A DNA stretch of 64,000 nucleotides from Pseudomonas sp. W4I3 (GCF_030816195.1 NZ_JAUSXS010000001.1:4611501-4675500); one strand, 5' to 3'. Shown: positions 16,828-25,882, counted from the stretch's first letter. Program-made: numbers and translations. Notes: generated from the letters alone by a model not told the origin.

Positions 16828-18885
16828 TCAGCCCAAGCGAAACCGCGCCGTATTGTCACTCAGCGCCTTGCTGCCTTTACTCAAGGTATCAGCCGCCTGG
16901 TTGACCGCCCGCGCGCCTTCCAGCAAGCGCCCTGCCGCCTGATCCACTTGCTGGATATTGCCGCTGACCTCATCGGCAGTCGCGGCTTGCTCCTCCACCG
17001 CCGCCGCAATGTGCGCCAGCGTGTCGGTGACGTTTTGCACCGCGCCGGCGATCTCGCCCAAGCGTGTGCCCAGGCCGGTGACGGACTCGGCGTCGGTCAA
17101 CGCCTGGTCGCAGGCTGCGCCCATCAGCGTGACGGCCTGGCTGACCGTCGCGCGCAGGCTGTCTACCGTGCTGGCGATTTGCGCGGTAGAGGCCTGGGTG
17201 CGTTGCGACAGGCTGCGCACTTCATCGGCCACCACGGCAAAACCCCGGCCCTGTTCGCCAGCACGGGCGGCCTCGATGGCGGCATTGAGCGCCAGCAGGT
17301 TGGTTTGTTCGGCGATGCCACGAATGGTGTCGACCACCGATTGAATCTGCTGGCCCTGCTGGCTGACCTGTTCCAGGGCATTGGCGGTGTCGGTCAGGCG
17401 CTGGTTGAGTTGCTGGATGCTCGCCGTGGTGCGCTGGCTGTCGCGGCTGCTGTCTTCGGCGATACGCCGGGTGTGCTGCGCGCTGCCCGAGGCCTGTTCG
17501 CAGCTTTTAGCGACGCCCATCGACGTGGCGGCCAATTGGGTGGCAGCGGCGGCGATCTGGCTGATCTGGTGCTGCTGGTCTTCAACTTCGGTGAGGGTGC
17601 TGCCCGATTGTGCGTTGAGGGTGAGCACGGTGGCGCTCAGTTGCTGGGTTTCATGATTGACCCCGAGCAGGCTGGCGCGCAGTTGCACCACGGCAACGTT
17701 GAGCGCCGTGCTGATGGCGGCCAGTTCGTCGCGGCCTTCCACCGCCACTTCGACGCGCAGGTTGCCGTCACGCAACGACTCGGCGAGCGTGGTAATGCCG
17801 CTGGCGCTGCGGCGGATCGACGCTTGCAGGCAGATGAACAGGTACAACGCGGCCAGCGCCAACAGGCTGAACGTCGCCGCCACCGGGACGAAGTGTTGCA
17901 GCGAACGTTCACGGTAGTAACTCAGGCGTGCGTCGAGCGAATGCAGCGACTGGCTGCGCAATGCGCCCAGTGCTGCAAGCATGGCGTCGACGCTCTGGTC
18001 GAAGGCCGTGGCGTCGAGCTTGATGGTGCCGCCGAATACGCCGTCGTCCAAGGCCTTCAGCTCGCTGTCCAGGCGTTGCAGACTGGTTTCGTATTGCACC
18101 ATCCAGGGTTCCAGGCCGGGATATTGCCTGGCTTTGAGCGCACCGGCTGCCTTGACCAACTGGTCCCGCGCATCACCGATGCGGCCGCGCAGATCGCGCA
18201 TCTGCAAGCGGCTTTGCAGGGTGAACTGGCCCGAGGCAATCGAGGATTGGCCGACGCTGGCCGTGCGCCCGATACGCTCGATCAGGTCCGGTGTGTGCTG
18301 GGTGGAAATCTGCATCAGCAGGTAGGTTTCCAGCCATGGGTCGAGGATCAGGCCGGCGTCCAGGGTGATCTGCTCCCGCAACGATTGCATCGCGGTCAGG
18401 GCGGCGGTGAAGCGGTCGTAGCCATCCGGCCACCAGCCGACGGTGCGCAGGGCCTGGGTGTCCATGCCCTTGACCGCGGCCTGCAACGTGTCGAACCGCG
18501 CCAGGGTGTCGGCGCTGGCGTTATGGGTTTTGAGCGCATCGCCCAGGGTTTGCAGACCTTGCTGAATCAGTGGGCTGCCGGCATCCACCTTGTCCATCGC
18601 GGCCTGGGCGGCAGGGGTTGGAGTGTGCAGGATGTCCACGGATTTCCAGCGGGCGGCCAGGTTGCGTTGGGCGCCCAGTTGCGCATCGAGCTGGTCCAGC
18701 GCCAGCAGTTGGTACACGCCGGACTGTTCGCTGGAAATGACCGCGAGTTTGTCGTGGTAATCCTGGCCAATCATCCACAGGCTCCCAGCCAACGGCAGCA
18801 TGAACAGGCAGAACAGCACCTGGAACTTGCGCGCGAAACCGAACCGTCCAAGCAGGCGGATACCCGGTGATAAAAGTCTTTGCAT
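16828..18885 (-). CDS. Methyl-accepting chemotaxis protein
   Basis: A 685-residue chemoreceptor. TM1 is at about residues 20-40 (FQVLFCLFMLPLAGSLWMIG), a long periplasmic sensor of about 290 residues follows, TM2 is at about 332-356, then a HAMP linker, then the cytoplasmic coiled-coil signalling domain. The hairpin tip near residues 525-560 contains EQTNLLALNAAIEAARAGE and GRGFAVVADEVRSL, the CheA/CheW contact region. The sensor, with WWPDGYDRF, is large and helical, possibly of the double four-helix-bundle kind; the ligand is unknown. No CheB/CheR-binding pentapeptide is visible at the C-terminus. AGGGGAG lies before the ATG. Confidence 0.93.
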   Translation of the reverse strand: MQRLLSPGIRLLGRFGFARKFQVLFCLFMLPLAGSLWMIGQDYHDKLAVISSEQSGVYQLLALDQLDAQLGAQRNLAARWKSVDILHTPTPAAQAAMDKVDAGSPLIQQGLQTLGDALKTHNASADTLARFDTLQAAVKGMDTQALRTVGWWPDGYDRFTAALTAMQSLREQITLDAGLILDPWLETYLLMQISTQHTPDLIERIGRTASVGQSSIASGQFTLQSRLQMRDLRGRIGDARDQLVKAAGALKARQYPGLEPWMVQYETSLQRLDSELKALDDGVFGGTIKLDATAFDQSVDAMLAALGALRSQSLHSLDARLSYYRERSLQHFVPVAATFSLLALAALYLFICLQASIRRSASGITTLAESLRDGNLRVEVAVEGRDELAAISTALNVAVVQLRASLLGVNHETQQLSATVLTLNAQSGSTLTEVEDQQHQISQIAAAATQLAATSMGVAKSCEQASGSAQHTRRIAEDSSRDSQRTTASIQQLNQRLTDTANALEQVSQQGQQIQSVVDTIRGIAEQTNLLALNAAIEAARAGEQGRGFAVVADEVRSLSQRTQASTAQIASTVDSLRATVSQAVTLMGAACDQALTDAESVTGLGTRLGEIAGAVQNVTDTLAHIAAAVEEQAATADEVSGNIQQVDQAAGRLLEGARAVNQAADTLSKGSKALSDNTARFRLG

Positions 18886-19135
18886 GCCCTGCAGCTCCCC
18901 TGAACGAACCCATACTTCACAGCCTGGAAATGACTAACGGCAAAATGCCATGTCATTGATTAGTCTGGCTCTAGCAAGATATGGGCCGTGAGGTGCAAGC
19001 GCGGCGACACGCGCCATGGCGCCGCGAAACTGGCCAGAAGTGCGCGAAAATGGGGCAAAAGCACTCAGTGTCGGGCACGTCCTGTAACCGCCGGGGACAC
19101 AACGCCTGGGAGGCGAATGCAGGACATAGCGGTTT

Positions 19136-19832
19136 TCAGGCCAGCACGTGATTAATCCATTGGATGTGCCGGGCAATCTCTTGCAGCTTTTCTTCCGGCA
19201 CCGACTGCCTGGCCTTCTCGAAACTGGCCAGTGTCTTTTGTTTCTTGCGCAGCAGGCGTTGCCACTTCGCCACGAACACCGGGCTGCGCACCTCTAGATG
19301 CAGCGGCCCGAAGTACAGTTGCTCCTCGGTGTAGGTCACCGGCCCGGTACGCTCGGCGACAATGATTTCGTAATAGAAGCGGTTTTCGTGCAGCAGCTCT
19401 TCGTGGACGATTCGGTAGCCGTTATCCATCAACCAGTGGCGCAACGCTTGCTCGCCGCCGTTGGGTTGCAGGATCAGGGCGTTCCTCGCCGCTCAACTGC
19501 GCGTTGCCGCTGTCGAGAATGTCGCGAATCGTCTCGCCGCCCATGCCGCACAGGCTGATGGCGGTGATGGCGTCGTCCGGCTCGATGGCGGCCAAGCCAT
19601 TGGCCAGGCGTACCTGAATACGCTGCTCCAGGCCGTTATCACGCACGGTGCGCTGAGCCGCATGAAACGGCGTAGCCGCGACCTCCCCCGCCACCGCCAG
19701 GGCAATCACGCCACGACGCAACAATGCCACGGGCAGGTAAGCATGGTCCGAGCCGATATCGGCCAGGCGCGCGCCGGCCGGTACCAGCGCCGCCACACGC
19801 TCCAGGCGCATGGACAAGGTGTGTTCGTTCAA
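19136..19832 (-). pseudogene. trmK: tRNA (adenine(22)-N1)-methyltransferase TrmK, interrupted by a frameshift
   Basis: The first part (ATG 19832) contains the SAM-binding motif LADIGSDHAYLPVALLRRG and ISLCGMGGETIRDIL, both typical of TrmK. After SGEER the frame goes wrong and stops at 19422. Removing one C from the CCC read on the minus strand (19477-19479) restores ERLILQPNGGEQALRHWLMD and continues to the end MARHIQW-like C-terminus at 19136, giving 231 residues, the normal family length. TrmK methylates A22 of tRNA in the cytoplasm. It lies 13 bp after the FCD/GntR regulator. The break may be real or a base-calling error; if real, the product keeps the SAM motifs but loses about 95 residues. 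Confidence 0.82.
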
Positions 19833-19845
19833 CGGTGGTTCCTTT

Positions 19846-20556
19846 TCATTCTCCGGAAAATCGGTCCCGGCTGTTGGTCAGGTGCAGCACCATTGCCGCC
19901 CGCGCGGCATCCGGGTCCTGACGCTTGATCGCATTGAAGATCGCCTCATGCTCAAGGTTCGCCAGTTGCCCCAGCTTGGCAAAATCCGCCCCGCCGCGCT
20001 CGGCGCCCACCACCAGGGTACGGGGGATCATCGCAGTGCCCAGGTGCTGCATGATTTCGCTGAAAAACGTGTTGCCGGTGGCCTCGGCGATCAGTTGGTG
20101 AAAGCGCTTGTCTTCTTCCACACAGCTGTCGTTACTGGCAAGCGAGGCCTGGTAATCGTCCAGCGCCTGGCGCATGTGCGCGAGTTGCGCGTCGGTACGG
20201 CGCAGCGCGGCCAGCGCCACGGCTTGCACCTCCAGGCCCAGGCGCAGTTCGAGCATGTTGCGCACGCTGGCCACCGTGTCCACGTGCAGGCGCAAGCCTT
20301 GCTGGGGGTGCTGCGCCAGCACGAAGGTGCCGATGCCGTGGCGCGTCTCCACCAGCCCGGAAGCTTGCAGCTTGGAGATGGCTTCGCGCACCACCGTACG
20401 GCTCACCCCGTGCTCGAGCACGATGGTGGATTCGGACGGCAATTTTTCACCGGGCTTGAGCTGCCCGAGCAGGATGCACTGGGTCAGTGCGTCGACCACG
20501 CCCTGGGCCAGGTTGGTGGAGCGTTTGCGCACGGCGGGTGCGTTTTCAATGGGCAT
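19846..20556 (-). CDS. FadR/FCD-type GntR regulator of the glucarate genes
   Basis: A 236-residue regulator with an N-terminal winged helix (about residues 12-78; GQLKPGEKLPSESTIVLEHG then VSRTVVREAISKLQASGLV) and a C-terminal FCD ligand domain (about 95-225) with metal-binding-type residues in EEDKRFHQLIAEATGN and later histidines. It is divergent from the transporter and glucarate dehydratase genes, with a TTGTATGACAA palindrome between, so it likely represses them until a sugar acid binds. This FCD-transporter-gudD arrangement is common in pseudomonads. The ligand (glucarate or galactarate) is inferred. Confidence 0.87.
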   Translation of the reverse strand: MPIENAPAVRKRSTNLAQGVVDALTQCILLGQLKPGEKLPSESTIVLEHGVSRTVVREAISKLQASGLVETRHGIGTFVLAQHPQQGLRLHVDTVASVRNMLELRLGLEVQAVALAALRRTDAQLAHMRQALDDYQASLASNDSCVEEDKRFHQLIAEATGNTFFSEIMQHLGTAMIPRTLVVGAERGGADFAKLGQLANLEHEAIFNAIKRQDPDAARAAMVLHLTNSRDRFSGE

Positions 20557-20639
20557 TGCTAGGGTCCACGGGGTTGGGCTGAGGGGAGCTTAACACCCTG
20601 CTGATGGATAGCGCCGAGTTGATTCATAGCGGCATCAAC

Positions 20640-20650
20640 TTGTATGACAA
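20640..20650. promoter_or_regulatory. TTGTATGACAA palindrome, probable FCD-regulator operator
   Basis: TTGT-ATG-ACAA lies 84 bp before the regulator's own start and upstream of the transporter promoter. A related sequence, TTGTATGATGT, overlaps the -10 box of that promoter (20829-20839). The pair would let the regulator control itself and the gud genes. Confidence 0.55.
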
Positions 20651-20807
20651 CCAACCTATATGCCGATGATGCCGGTCGCGTATCGCAATTTTTTTACCCA
20701 GCAGCCAAGGCCTTAAAGTGCCTTAAAAAAGAGCTTAACCCTCGATTAATAACTAAAAATCGTAGCTGTGTGGCGTCTTTATAAGAACAAATACACGCGC
20801 CAGTGCA

Positions 20808-20837
20808 TTGCGATTTCTAAAAGCTCACTTGTATGAT
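20808..20837 (+). promoter_or_regulatory. Sigma-70-type promoter for the glucarate transporter
   Basis: TTGCGA (20808-20813), an 18-bp spacer and TATGAT (20832-20837) lie 54 bp before the ATG at 20892. The -10 box overlaps a half-match to the operator motif, consistent with repression by occlusion. Confidence 0.5.
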
Positions 20838-20891
20838 GTCTGGCAACAAGACACACCAACCCGCATAAAAACAAATCAGGGGGAGTTTTGA

Positions 20892-22256
20892 ATGGTGAAC
20901 ACTTCAAGCCATGCACCTGCCGCACCAGAAACTGATTCGGTGCTCACCCGCGCCGTGAGCAAAGTGAAGGGCCATGTGCTCCCACTGTTCGTGATCATGT
21001 TCATCCTCAACTACATCGACCGGGTCAACATCGGCTTCGTGCGCACACACATGGAGCATGACCTGGGCATCGGCGCGGCGGCCTATGGCTTCGGCGCCGG
21101 GCTGTTCTTCATTGGCTACGCCATCTTCGAAGTGCCGTCCAATATGCTGCTGCAGAAAGTCGGCGCGCGCATCTGGCTGACCCGCATCATGTTCACCTGG
21201 GGCATCGTCGCCACGCTCATGGCGTTCATCCAGAACGAAACCCACTTTTATATCCTGCGCTTCCTGCTCGGCGTGGCTGAAGCGGGCTTCTTTCCGGGGG
21301 TGATCTACTACTTCACGCGCTGGCTGCCCGGGGTGGAACGCGGCAAAGCCATTGCGATCTTCCTCAGCGGCTCGGCGGTTGCATCACTGATCTCCGGCCC
21401 GCTGTCGGGTGCGCTGTTGCAGATCGAAGGTTTCGGCTTTCACGGCTGGCAATGGATGTTCGCCATCGAAGGCCTGGCCTCGGTGGCGCTGGGCTTCTTC
21501 GTATGGTTCTGGCTGGACTCCAAGCCTCATGACGCCAAATGGCTCAGCCGTGAGGAACAAGACACGCTGGTGGAAGCTATCGACCAGGAACAGCGTGATC
21601 GCGAAGCCCTGACTACGGTCAAGCCAACCCTCGGCAAGCTGCTCAAGGACCGGCAGATCCTGCTGTTCTGCGCCTTGTATTTCTGCATCCAACTGACGAT
21701 TTATGCCGCGACATTCTGGCTGCCGAGCATCATCAAGAAAATGGGGGACCTGAGCGATGTGCAGGTCGGGTTTTTCAACTCGATTCCTTGGCTGATCTCG
21801 ATCATCGCCATGTACGCCTTCGCCTCGCTGTCGGGCAAGTTCAAGTTCCAGCAGGCCTGGGTTGCCGCCGCGCTGCTGATTGCTGCCGTCGGCATGTTCA
21901 TGTCCACCACTGGCGGGCCGATCTTTGCCTTCGTGGCGATCTGCTTTGCCGCCATCGGTTTCAAGTCAGCCTCTTCACTGTTCTGGCCAATCCCCCAGGG
22001 CTATCTGGATGTGCGCATCGCCGCCGCCGTGATCGCGCTGATCAACTCCATCGGCAACCTCGGCGGCTTTGTCGCACCGACCACGTTCGGTTTTCTGGAG
22101 CAGACCACCGGTTCGATCCAGGGCGGGCTCTACGGCCTGGCGGGCACCTCAGTGCTGGCGGCGATCCTGGTGTTTTTCGCCAAGACTTCGCCTTCTGCCG
22201 TGCTGACCTCGCCTGACGCCGCACCCACGCGCGCCGCCATCAGCAAACCTCTTTAA
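20892..22256 (+). CDS. gudP: MFS transporter of the anion:cation symporter family, glucarate-type
   Basis: A 454-residue, 12-helix transporter of the ACS family. The first helix has MFILNYIDRVNIGFVRTHM, followed by GAGLFFIGYAIFEVPSNMLL, both family hallmarks; RFLLGVAEAGFFPGVIYYFT marks helix 4. Such proteins import sugar acids, tartrate or phthalate with protons. It lies 18 bp before gudD and divergent from an FCD regulator, so glucarate or galactarate import is likely. GGGGGAG precedes the ATG. The symbol is given by context; the protein may be closer to tartrate-type porters. Confidence 0.75.
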   Translation: MVNTSSHAPAAPETDSVLTRAVSKVKGHVLPLFVIMFILNYIDRVNIGFVRTHMEHDLGIGAAAYGFGAGLFFIGYAIFEVPSNMLLQKVGARIWLTRIMFTWGIVATLMAFIQNETHFYILRFLLGVAEAGFFPGVIYYFTRWLPGVERGKAIAIFLSGSAVASLISGPLSGALLQIEGFGFHGWQWMFAIEGLASVALGFFVWFWLDSKPHDAKWLSREEQDTLVEAIDQEQRDREALTTVKPTLGKLLKDRQILLFCALYFCIQLTIYAATFWLPSIIKKMGDLSDVQVGFFNSIPWLISIIAMYAFASLSGKFKFQQAWVAAALLIAAVGMFMSTTGGPIFAFVAICFAAIGFKSASSLFWPIPQGYLDVRIAAAVIALINSIGNLGGFVAPTTFGFLEQTTGSIQGGLYGLAGTSVLAAILVFFAKTSPSAVLTSPDAAPTRAAISKPL

Positions 22257-22274
22257 GTCACTCAGGACCTTGCC

Positions 22275-23601
22275 ATGACCACTCCCATCGTCACCGATTT
22301 CCACGTCATCCCCGTCGCCGGCCACGACAGCATGCTGTTGAACCTGAGCGGCGCCCATGGGCCTTTTTTTACCCGCAATATCGTGATTCTCAAGGACAGC
22401 AGCGGCAATACCGGCGTGGGTGAAGTGCCCGGTGGCGAACGCATTCGCCAAACCCTGGAAGACGCGCGCAGCCTGGTGATCGGCCAGCCGATCGGGCAGT
22501 ACCAGCGCATCCTCAATCAAATGCGCACCACCTTTGCCTCACGGGATGCCGCGGGTCGTGGGCTGCAAACCTTTGACCTGCGCATCACCATTCACGCCGT
22601 GACCGCGATGGAGGCCGCCCTGCTCGACCTGCTCGGCCAGTTCCTTGAAGTGCCGGTGGCAGCCCTGCTCGGTGAGGGCCAGCAACGCGATGCGGTGAAA
22701 ATGCTCGGTTATCTGTTCTACGTCGGCGACCGCAGCGCCACCGACCTGGCCTATCGCAATGAAGCCGACGCCGATGACGACTGGTTTCGCCTGCGCCATG
22801 AAAAGGCCCTGACCGCCGACGCCGTGGTGCGCCTGGCCGAAGCCGCCAAAGCGAAATACGGTTTCAATGACTTCAAGCTCAAGGGCGGCGTACTGAGTGG
22901 TGACGAGGAAATCGAAGCCGTCACCGCCCTGGCCGAGCGCTTTCCGGATGCGCGTATCACCCTCGACCCAAACGGCGCCTGGTCACTCAAGGAAGCGATC
23001 CGCCTGTGCCGCGACCAGCATCACGTGCTCGCCTATGCCGAAGATCCCTGCGGTGCCGAAAATGGTTACTCGGGCCGCGAAGTCATGGCTGAATTTCGCC
23101 GCGCCACGGGCCTGAAAACCGCCACCAACATGATCGCCACCGACTGGCGCGAGATGGGCCATGCGATCCAGTTGCAATCGGTGGACATTCCCCTCGCCGA
23201 TCCGCACTTCTGGACGATGCAAGGCTCAGTGCGCGTGGCGCAGATGTGCAACGAGTGGGGCCTGACCTGGGGTTCGCACTCCAACAACCACTTCGATATT
23301 TCCCTGGCAATGTTCACTCAAGTGGCGGCCGCCGCGCCGGGTGACATCACGGCTATCGACACGCATTGGATCTGGCAAGACGGCCAGCGCTTGACCAAGG
23401 CGCCACTGCAGATTGAGGGCGGTTACGTGAAGGTGCCCGCCAAGCCTGGCCTAGGCGTGGATATCGACATGGACGCCGTTTGCCCGCGCCCACGAGTTAT
23501 ACAAAGGCATGGGGCTGGGGGCACGGGATGACAGCGTGGCGATGCAGTTCCTGATTCCGGGCTGGAACTTCGACAACAAGCGTCCTTGCCTGGTGCGGTA
23601 G
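22275..23601 (+). pseudogene. gudD: Glucarate dehydratase GudD with a C-terminal frameshift
   Basis: An enolase-superfamily enzyme that dehydrates D-glucarate to 5-keto-4-deoxyglucarate. Signature segments include NTGVGEVPGGERIRQTL, FNDFKLKGGVLSGDEE (catalytic-lysine region), ARITLDPNGAWSL, YAEDPCGAENGYSGREVMAEF and LTWGSHSNNHFDISL. The frame as written stops at 23531 after DIDMDAVCPRPR. Removing one base near 23479-23481 restores AHELYKGMGLGARDDSVAMQ and FLIPGWNFDNKRPCLVR with a stop at 23601, giving 441 residues, the normal length. As written, the last 35 or so residues are replaced. All active-site segments precede the break, so some activity might remain if it is real. AGGA precedes the ATG. 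Confidence 0.85.
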
Positions 23602-23608
23602 GGCTGGA

Positions 23609-23655
23609 TGTGGGAGCCATCGCAGCCTCGCAGGGGCTCGACCGCTCCTGCAGTC
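23609..23655. repeat. REP-like remnant
   Basis: The stretch with ATGTGGGAGCCATCGCAG and GGGGCTCGACCGCTCCTGCAG resembles the 'TGTGGGAGC...GCTCCTGCAG' REP elements common in fluorescent pseudomonads, but the arms pair poorly. It lies between gudD and the convergent antitoxin gene. Confidence 0.35.
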
Positions 23656-23669
23656 AGCGCCGTGGTCGC

Positions 23670-24047
23670 TTATTTGCCAGCGGCCACGGGTTTTGCTACC
23701 GACGCTTTCTTGCGCGCAAGCGGCCGCACGGTCAGCTCTACCCCCAACGCTGCCATTAACTTCTGGACCGTCTCATAGCGCGTTTTAGAGCCGCCCTTGA
23801 GGGTTTTATACAAACTCTCCCGATTGACGCCCGCAGCCTCGGCCACTTTGTTCACGCCTTGGGCCTTGGCCACTTCGGCAAGGGCTTTCATGAGGATGTG
23901 CGGGTCTTGAGCCTCCATGCTATGCGCAAGGTAGGCGCTGATAGCCTCGGGATCGTCGAGGAAGCGCGAAGCTTCGTAGACGCTGGTCCCGGAGGTATCA
24001 AGGTCGAGGATCGGCATGTCCTCGGGTTTGAATTTCGATTCGCTCAT
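23670..24047 (-). CDS. Antitoxin of the COG3636/HigA-like addiction-module family (partner truncated)
   Basis: A 125-residue protein with an XRE-type helix-turn-helix: KVAEAAGVNRESLYKTLKGG at about residues 72-91, preceded by ILMKALAEVAKAQGVN and followed by YETVQKLMAALGVELTVRPL, matching the 'putative addiction module antidote' family. The N-terminal DTSGTSVYEASRFLDDPEAI is also typical. Such proteins bind and neutralise a RelE/ParE-type mRNA interferase and repress the operon. Here only 21 codons of that toxin precede it. The C-terminal tail ARKKASVAKPVAAGK is an unusual basic extension. The ATG at 24047 follows AGAGG. Confidence 0.85.
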   Translation of the reverse strand: MSESKFKPEDMPILDLDTSGTSVYEASRFLDDPEAISAYLAHSMEAQDPHILMKALAEVAKAQGVNKVAEAAGVNRESLYKTLKGGSKTRYETVQKLMAALGVELTVRPLARKKASVAKPVAAGK

Positions 24048-24048
24048 T

Positions 24049-24114
24049 TCATCTACCTCTCAGGGCATCGAGCCATGTATCGAACTCCAGCGTCTTGCCA
24101 ATCGTATTGATCAC
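24049..24114 (-). pseudogene. N-terminal stub of a RelE/ParE-family toxin
   Basis: From the GTG at 24114 the minus strand reads VINTIGKTLEFDTWLDALRG, one more Arg, then TGA one base before the antitoxin ATG. The start matches RelE/ParE partners of this antitoxin family, which typically begin like 'MNTIERTPEFDAWLSGLRD' and continue for about 95-100 residues. The rest, including the catalytic and RNA-binding residues, is missing while the junction with the antitoxin is intact. An internal deletion is the simplest reading. The peptide cannot be an active toxin. Confidence 0.65.
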
Positions 24115-24124
24115 AAAGCCAAAT

Positions 24125-24140
24125 GTAGCCTACTGGCTAC
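24125..24140. promoter_or_regulatory. GTAGCC-TACT-GGCTAC operator of the toxin-antitoxin operon
   Basis: A perfect 6-4-6 inverted repeat ten bases before the toxin-stub GTG. This type of antitoxin binds such palindromes over its own promoter, so autorepression is likely kept even though the toxin is lost. Confidence 0.55.
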
Positions 24141-24253
24141 TCCCTGTTGATGCCAGCGAATTTTTTAGTGCGGTGTAGGCCGCAAGAAAAAACCCTAGTC
24201 CAGCAACCAGCTGAGCAGCCGTTCGATACTATTAGCGCTTGTTTCACTCGCGT

Positions 24254-24645
24254 TTAAAGCGCCCGATCAAACAACGGCGTCACGTCATACCGCTGCTTGA
24301 GCATCTGCGCATCTACCAGAAAATCCGCCGTGGCCTGGGCTTCGCTGATGATCGTGGGCGAGATTGGCAGCACCTTGATCGCGTCGCGCTTGAACCACAC
24401 CTTGGCGATGTCCGGCGCGGACTGGTTGGCCTTGGACCAGGCCTCGGCATATTCGTCGACGTGGGTGCTGCTCCAGACACGGGCGCGGGTCAGGCGCGCG
24501 ATAAAATCCTTGATGATCGCGCCTTTCTGCGCCAGCGCCGGTTCATACGCGACGATATACGTGGGCGCGCTCATCAGGCCCTTGGCATTACGGATCACCA
24601 GACCACTGGACCCCAGCACCTGAGCCACTTTCAGCAAGGTCCATC
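24254..24645 (-). pseudogene. C-terminal fragment of a sulfonate/nitrate-type ABC substrate-binding protein
   Basis: The frame GSSGLVIRNAKGLMSAPTYI, VAYEPALAQKGAIIKDFIARL, then VWFKRDAIKVLPISPTIISE and ending TPLFDRAL is the C-terminal lobe of an SsuA/aliphatic-sulfonate-type periplasmic binding protein (normally about 310-340 residues). Only about 130 residues are present. The N-terminal half, with its signal peptide, should lie above 24645, but that space is taken by an oxidoreductase gene on the other strand. No ABC permease or ATPase genes are nearby. It is a deletion remnant. Confidence 0.7.
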
Positions 24646-24647
24646 GC

Positions 24648-25882
24648 ATGTCGACTCCCGCTTTGAATATCTGGGGCATCGCGCCCTCCGCCCGTTACGA
24701 ACAACTGGCCGCACCGTTTCGCCCGCTCTTTGCGCAGATCCTTGCGCAGGCTGCCGAAGCGGATCAATCGCGCGGCAGCCTGGCCGCCGTCATCGAGCAA
24801 CTGAACGCACTCGGCCTGCCACGCTGGCGTCTGCCACAAAGTTATGGCGGCCATGGCGCGACGCTGGTTGAACTGTCGCGCTGCTGGCCGAGCTGTCCGC
24901 CGCAGACACCAATATCACCCAGGCACTGCGCGGGCACTTTGGTTTTTGCGAGGACGTGCTCAGCGCCAAAGATGTCCAGTGGCGCGCCAAATGGCTGGAC
25001 CGCCTGAGCCAGGGCGCCCTGCTCTCGCCCGGCAGCACCGAAGTGGGCAGCCAGGCCCGTGGCGATTTCGACACCCGGCTCTACCGTGATCAAGCCGGCG
25101 CACTGCGCATCAGCGGCAAAAAGTTCTACACCACCGGCGCGCTCTACAGCGACCTGATCAGCACCCTCGCCACCTTTGAAGACGGCAAGACCTACAGTGT
25201 GGTGGTCGACCTCAAAGCGCCCGGTGTGCAGATCATCGACGACTGGAACGGCTTCGGCCAACGCCTCACCGCCAGCGGCGCCTGTGTCTTCGACAATGCC
25301 TTAGTGGAGGACGACCTGCGCCCCACGGACCAGCGCTTCGGCCACGGCCAGTCGTTCTACCAGCTGTACCACTTGAGCACCCTTGCCGGGATCGCCCGCC
25401 GTGCCGCGTTGAGCGGCGCCGAAGAACTGCGCAAGCGTGCGCGGACCTTCACCACCGGCAATGCCGACACGGCGGGCCGCGATGTGCAATTGCTGCAAGT
25501 GATCGGCGAAGTCGCCAGCCAAGCCTATGCGGCTCACGCCATCACTCAGCAAGCGGCGCAGCGGCTGGAGCACACCGCGTACGCAGTGATCGCCGCTCAG
25601 CAAGCCCTGCCGGCTGACGACCCGCAGGTGGCACTGGCAGAGCTGGAAGTGTGCCTGGCGGTGAATCCGGTGGTGGATGCGACGCTTGCCGCCACCACCG
25701 CACTGTTCGATGCCCTCGGCGCGAGTGCCACCGCCAGTGACAAGGCGCTGGACCGGCTGTGGCGCAATGCGCGCACCTTGGCGAACCACAACCCGCGGGT
25801 GTACAAGTCGCGGATCGTCGGCGATTACCTGGTCAATGGCGTGCTGCCGCCGGGACAATGGCGGGTGGGCGTGGCGCCGTGA
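24648..25882 (+). pseudogene. Acyl-CoA-dehydrogenase-like flavin oxidoreductase (DszC/SfnB type), frameshifted
   Basis: ATG 24648 with AAGG nine bases before it gives an N-terminal helical domain (YEQLAAPFRPLFAQILAQAA and LPRWRLPQSYGGHGATLVEL), then the frame is lost at about 24874-24881. One added base restores SALLAELSAADTNITQALRG and FGFCEDVLSAKD, joining the second part (GALLSPGSTEVGSQ, RISGKKFYTTGALYSDLIST) up to 25882; total 411 residues, normal for DszC/SfnB-like flavin monooxygenases. These use reduced flavin to oxidise sulfur compounds or organosulfonate precursors. The sulfonate-binding-protein fragment beside it supports a sulfur-acquisition origin. The break may be decay or a sequencing error. 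Confidence 0.75.

Larger units (their letters stand above)
20557..20891. other. 335-bp divergent regulatory region of the glucarate module
   Basis: The gap between the FCD regulator and the transporter has no convincing reading frame and is clearly AT-richer than the flanking genes (about 20690-20830). It holds the palindrome at 20640-20650, a promoter candidate at 20808-20837 and the ribosome site GGGGGAG before 20892. Confidence 0.7.

Noticed and set aside
16948..18870. 640-codon plus-strand frame opposite the chemoreceptor
   Set aside because: It is the reverse of the well-supported chemoreceptor signalling domain; no start signal or recognisable protein features.
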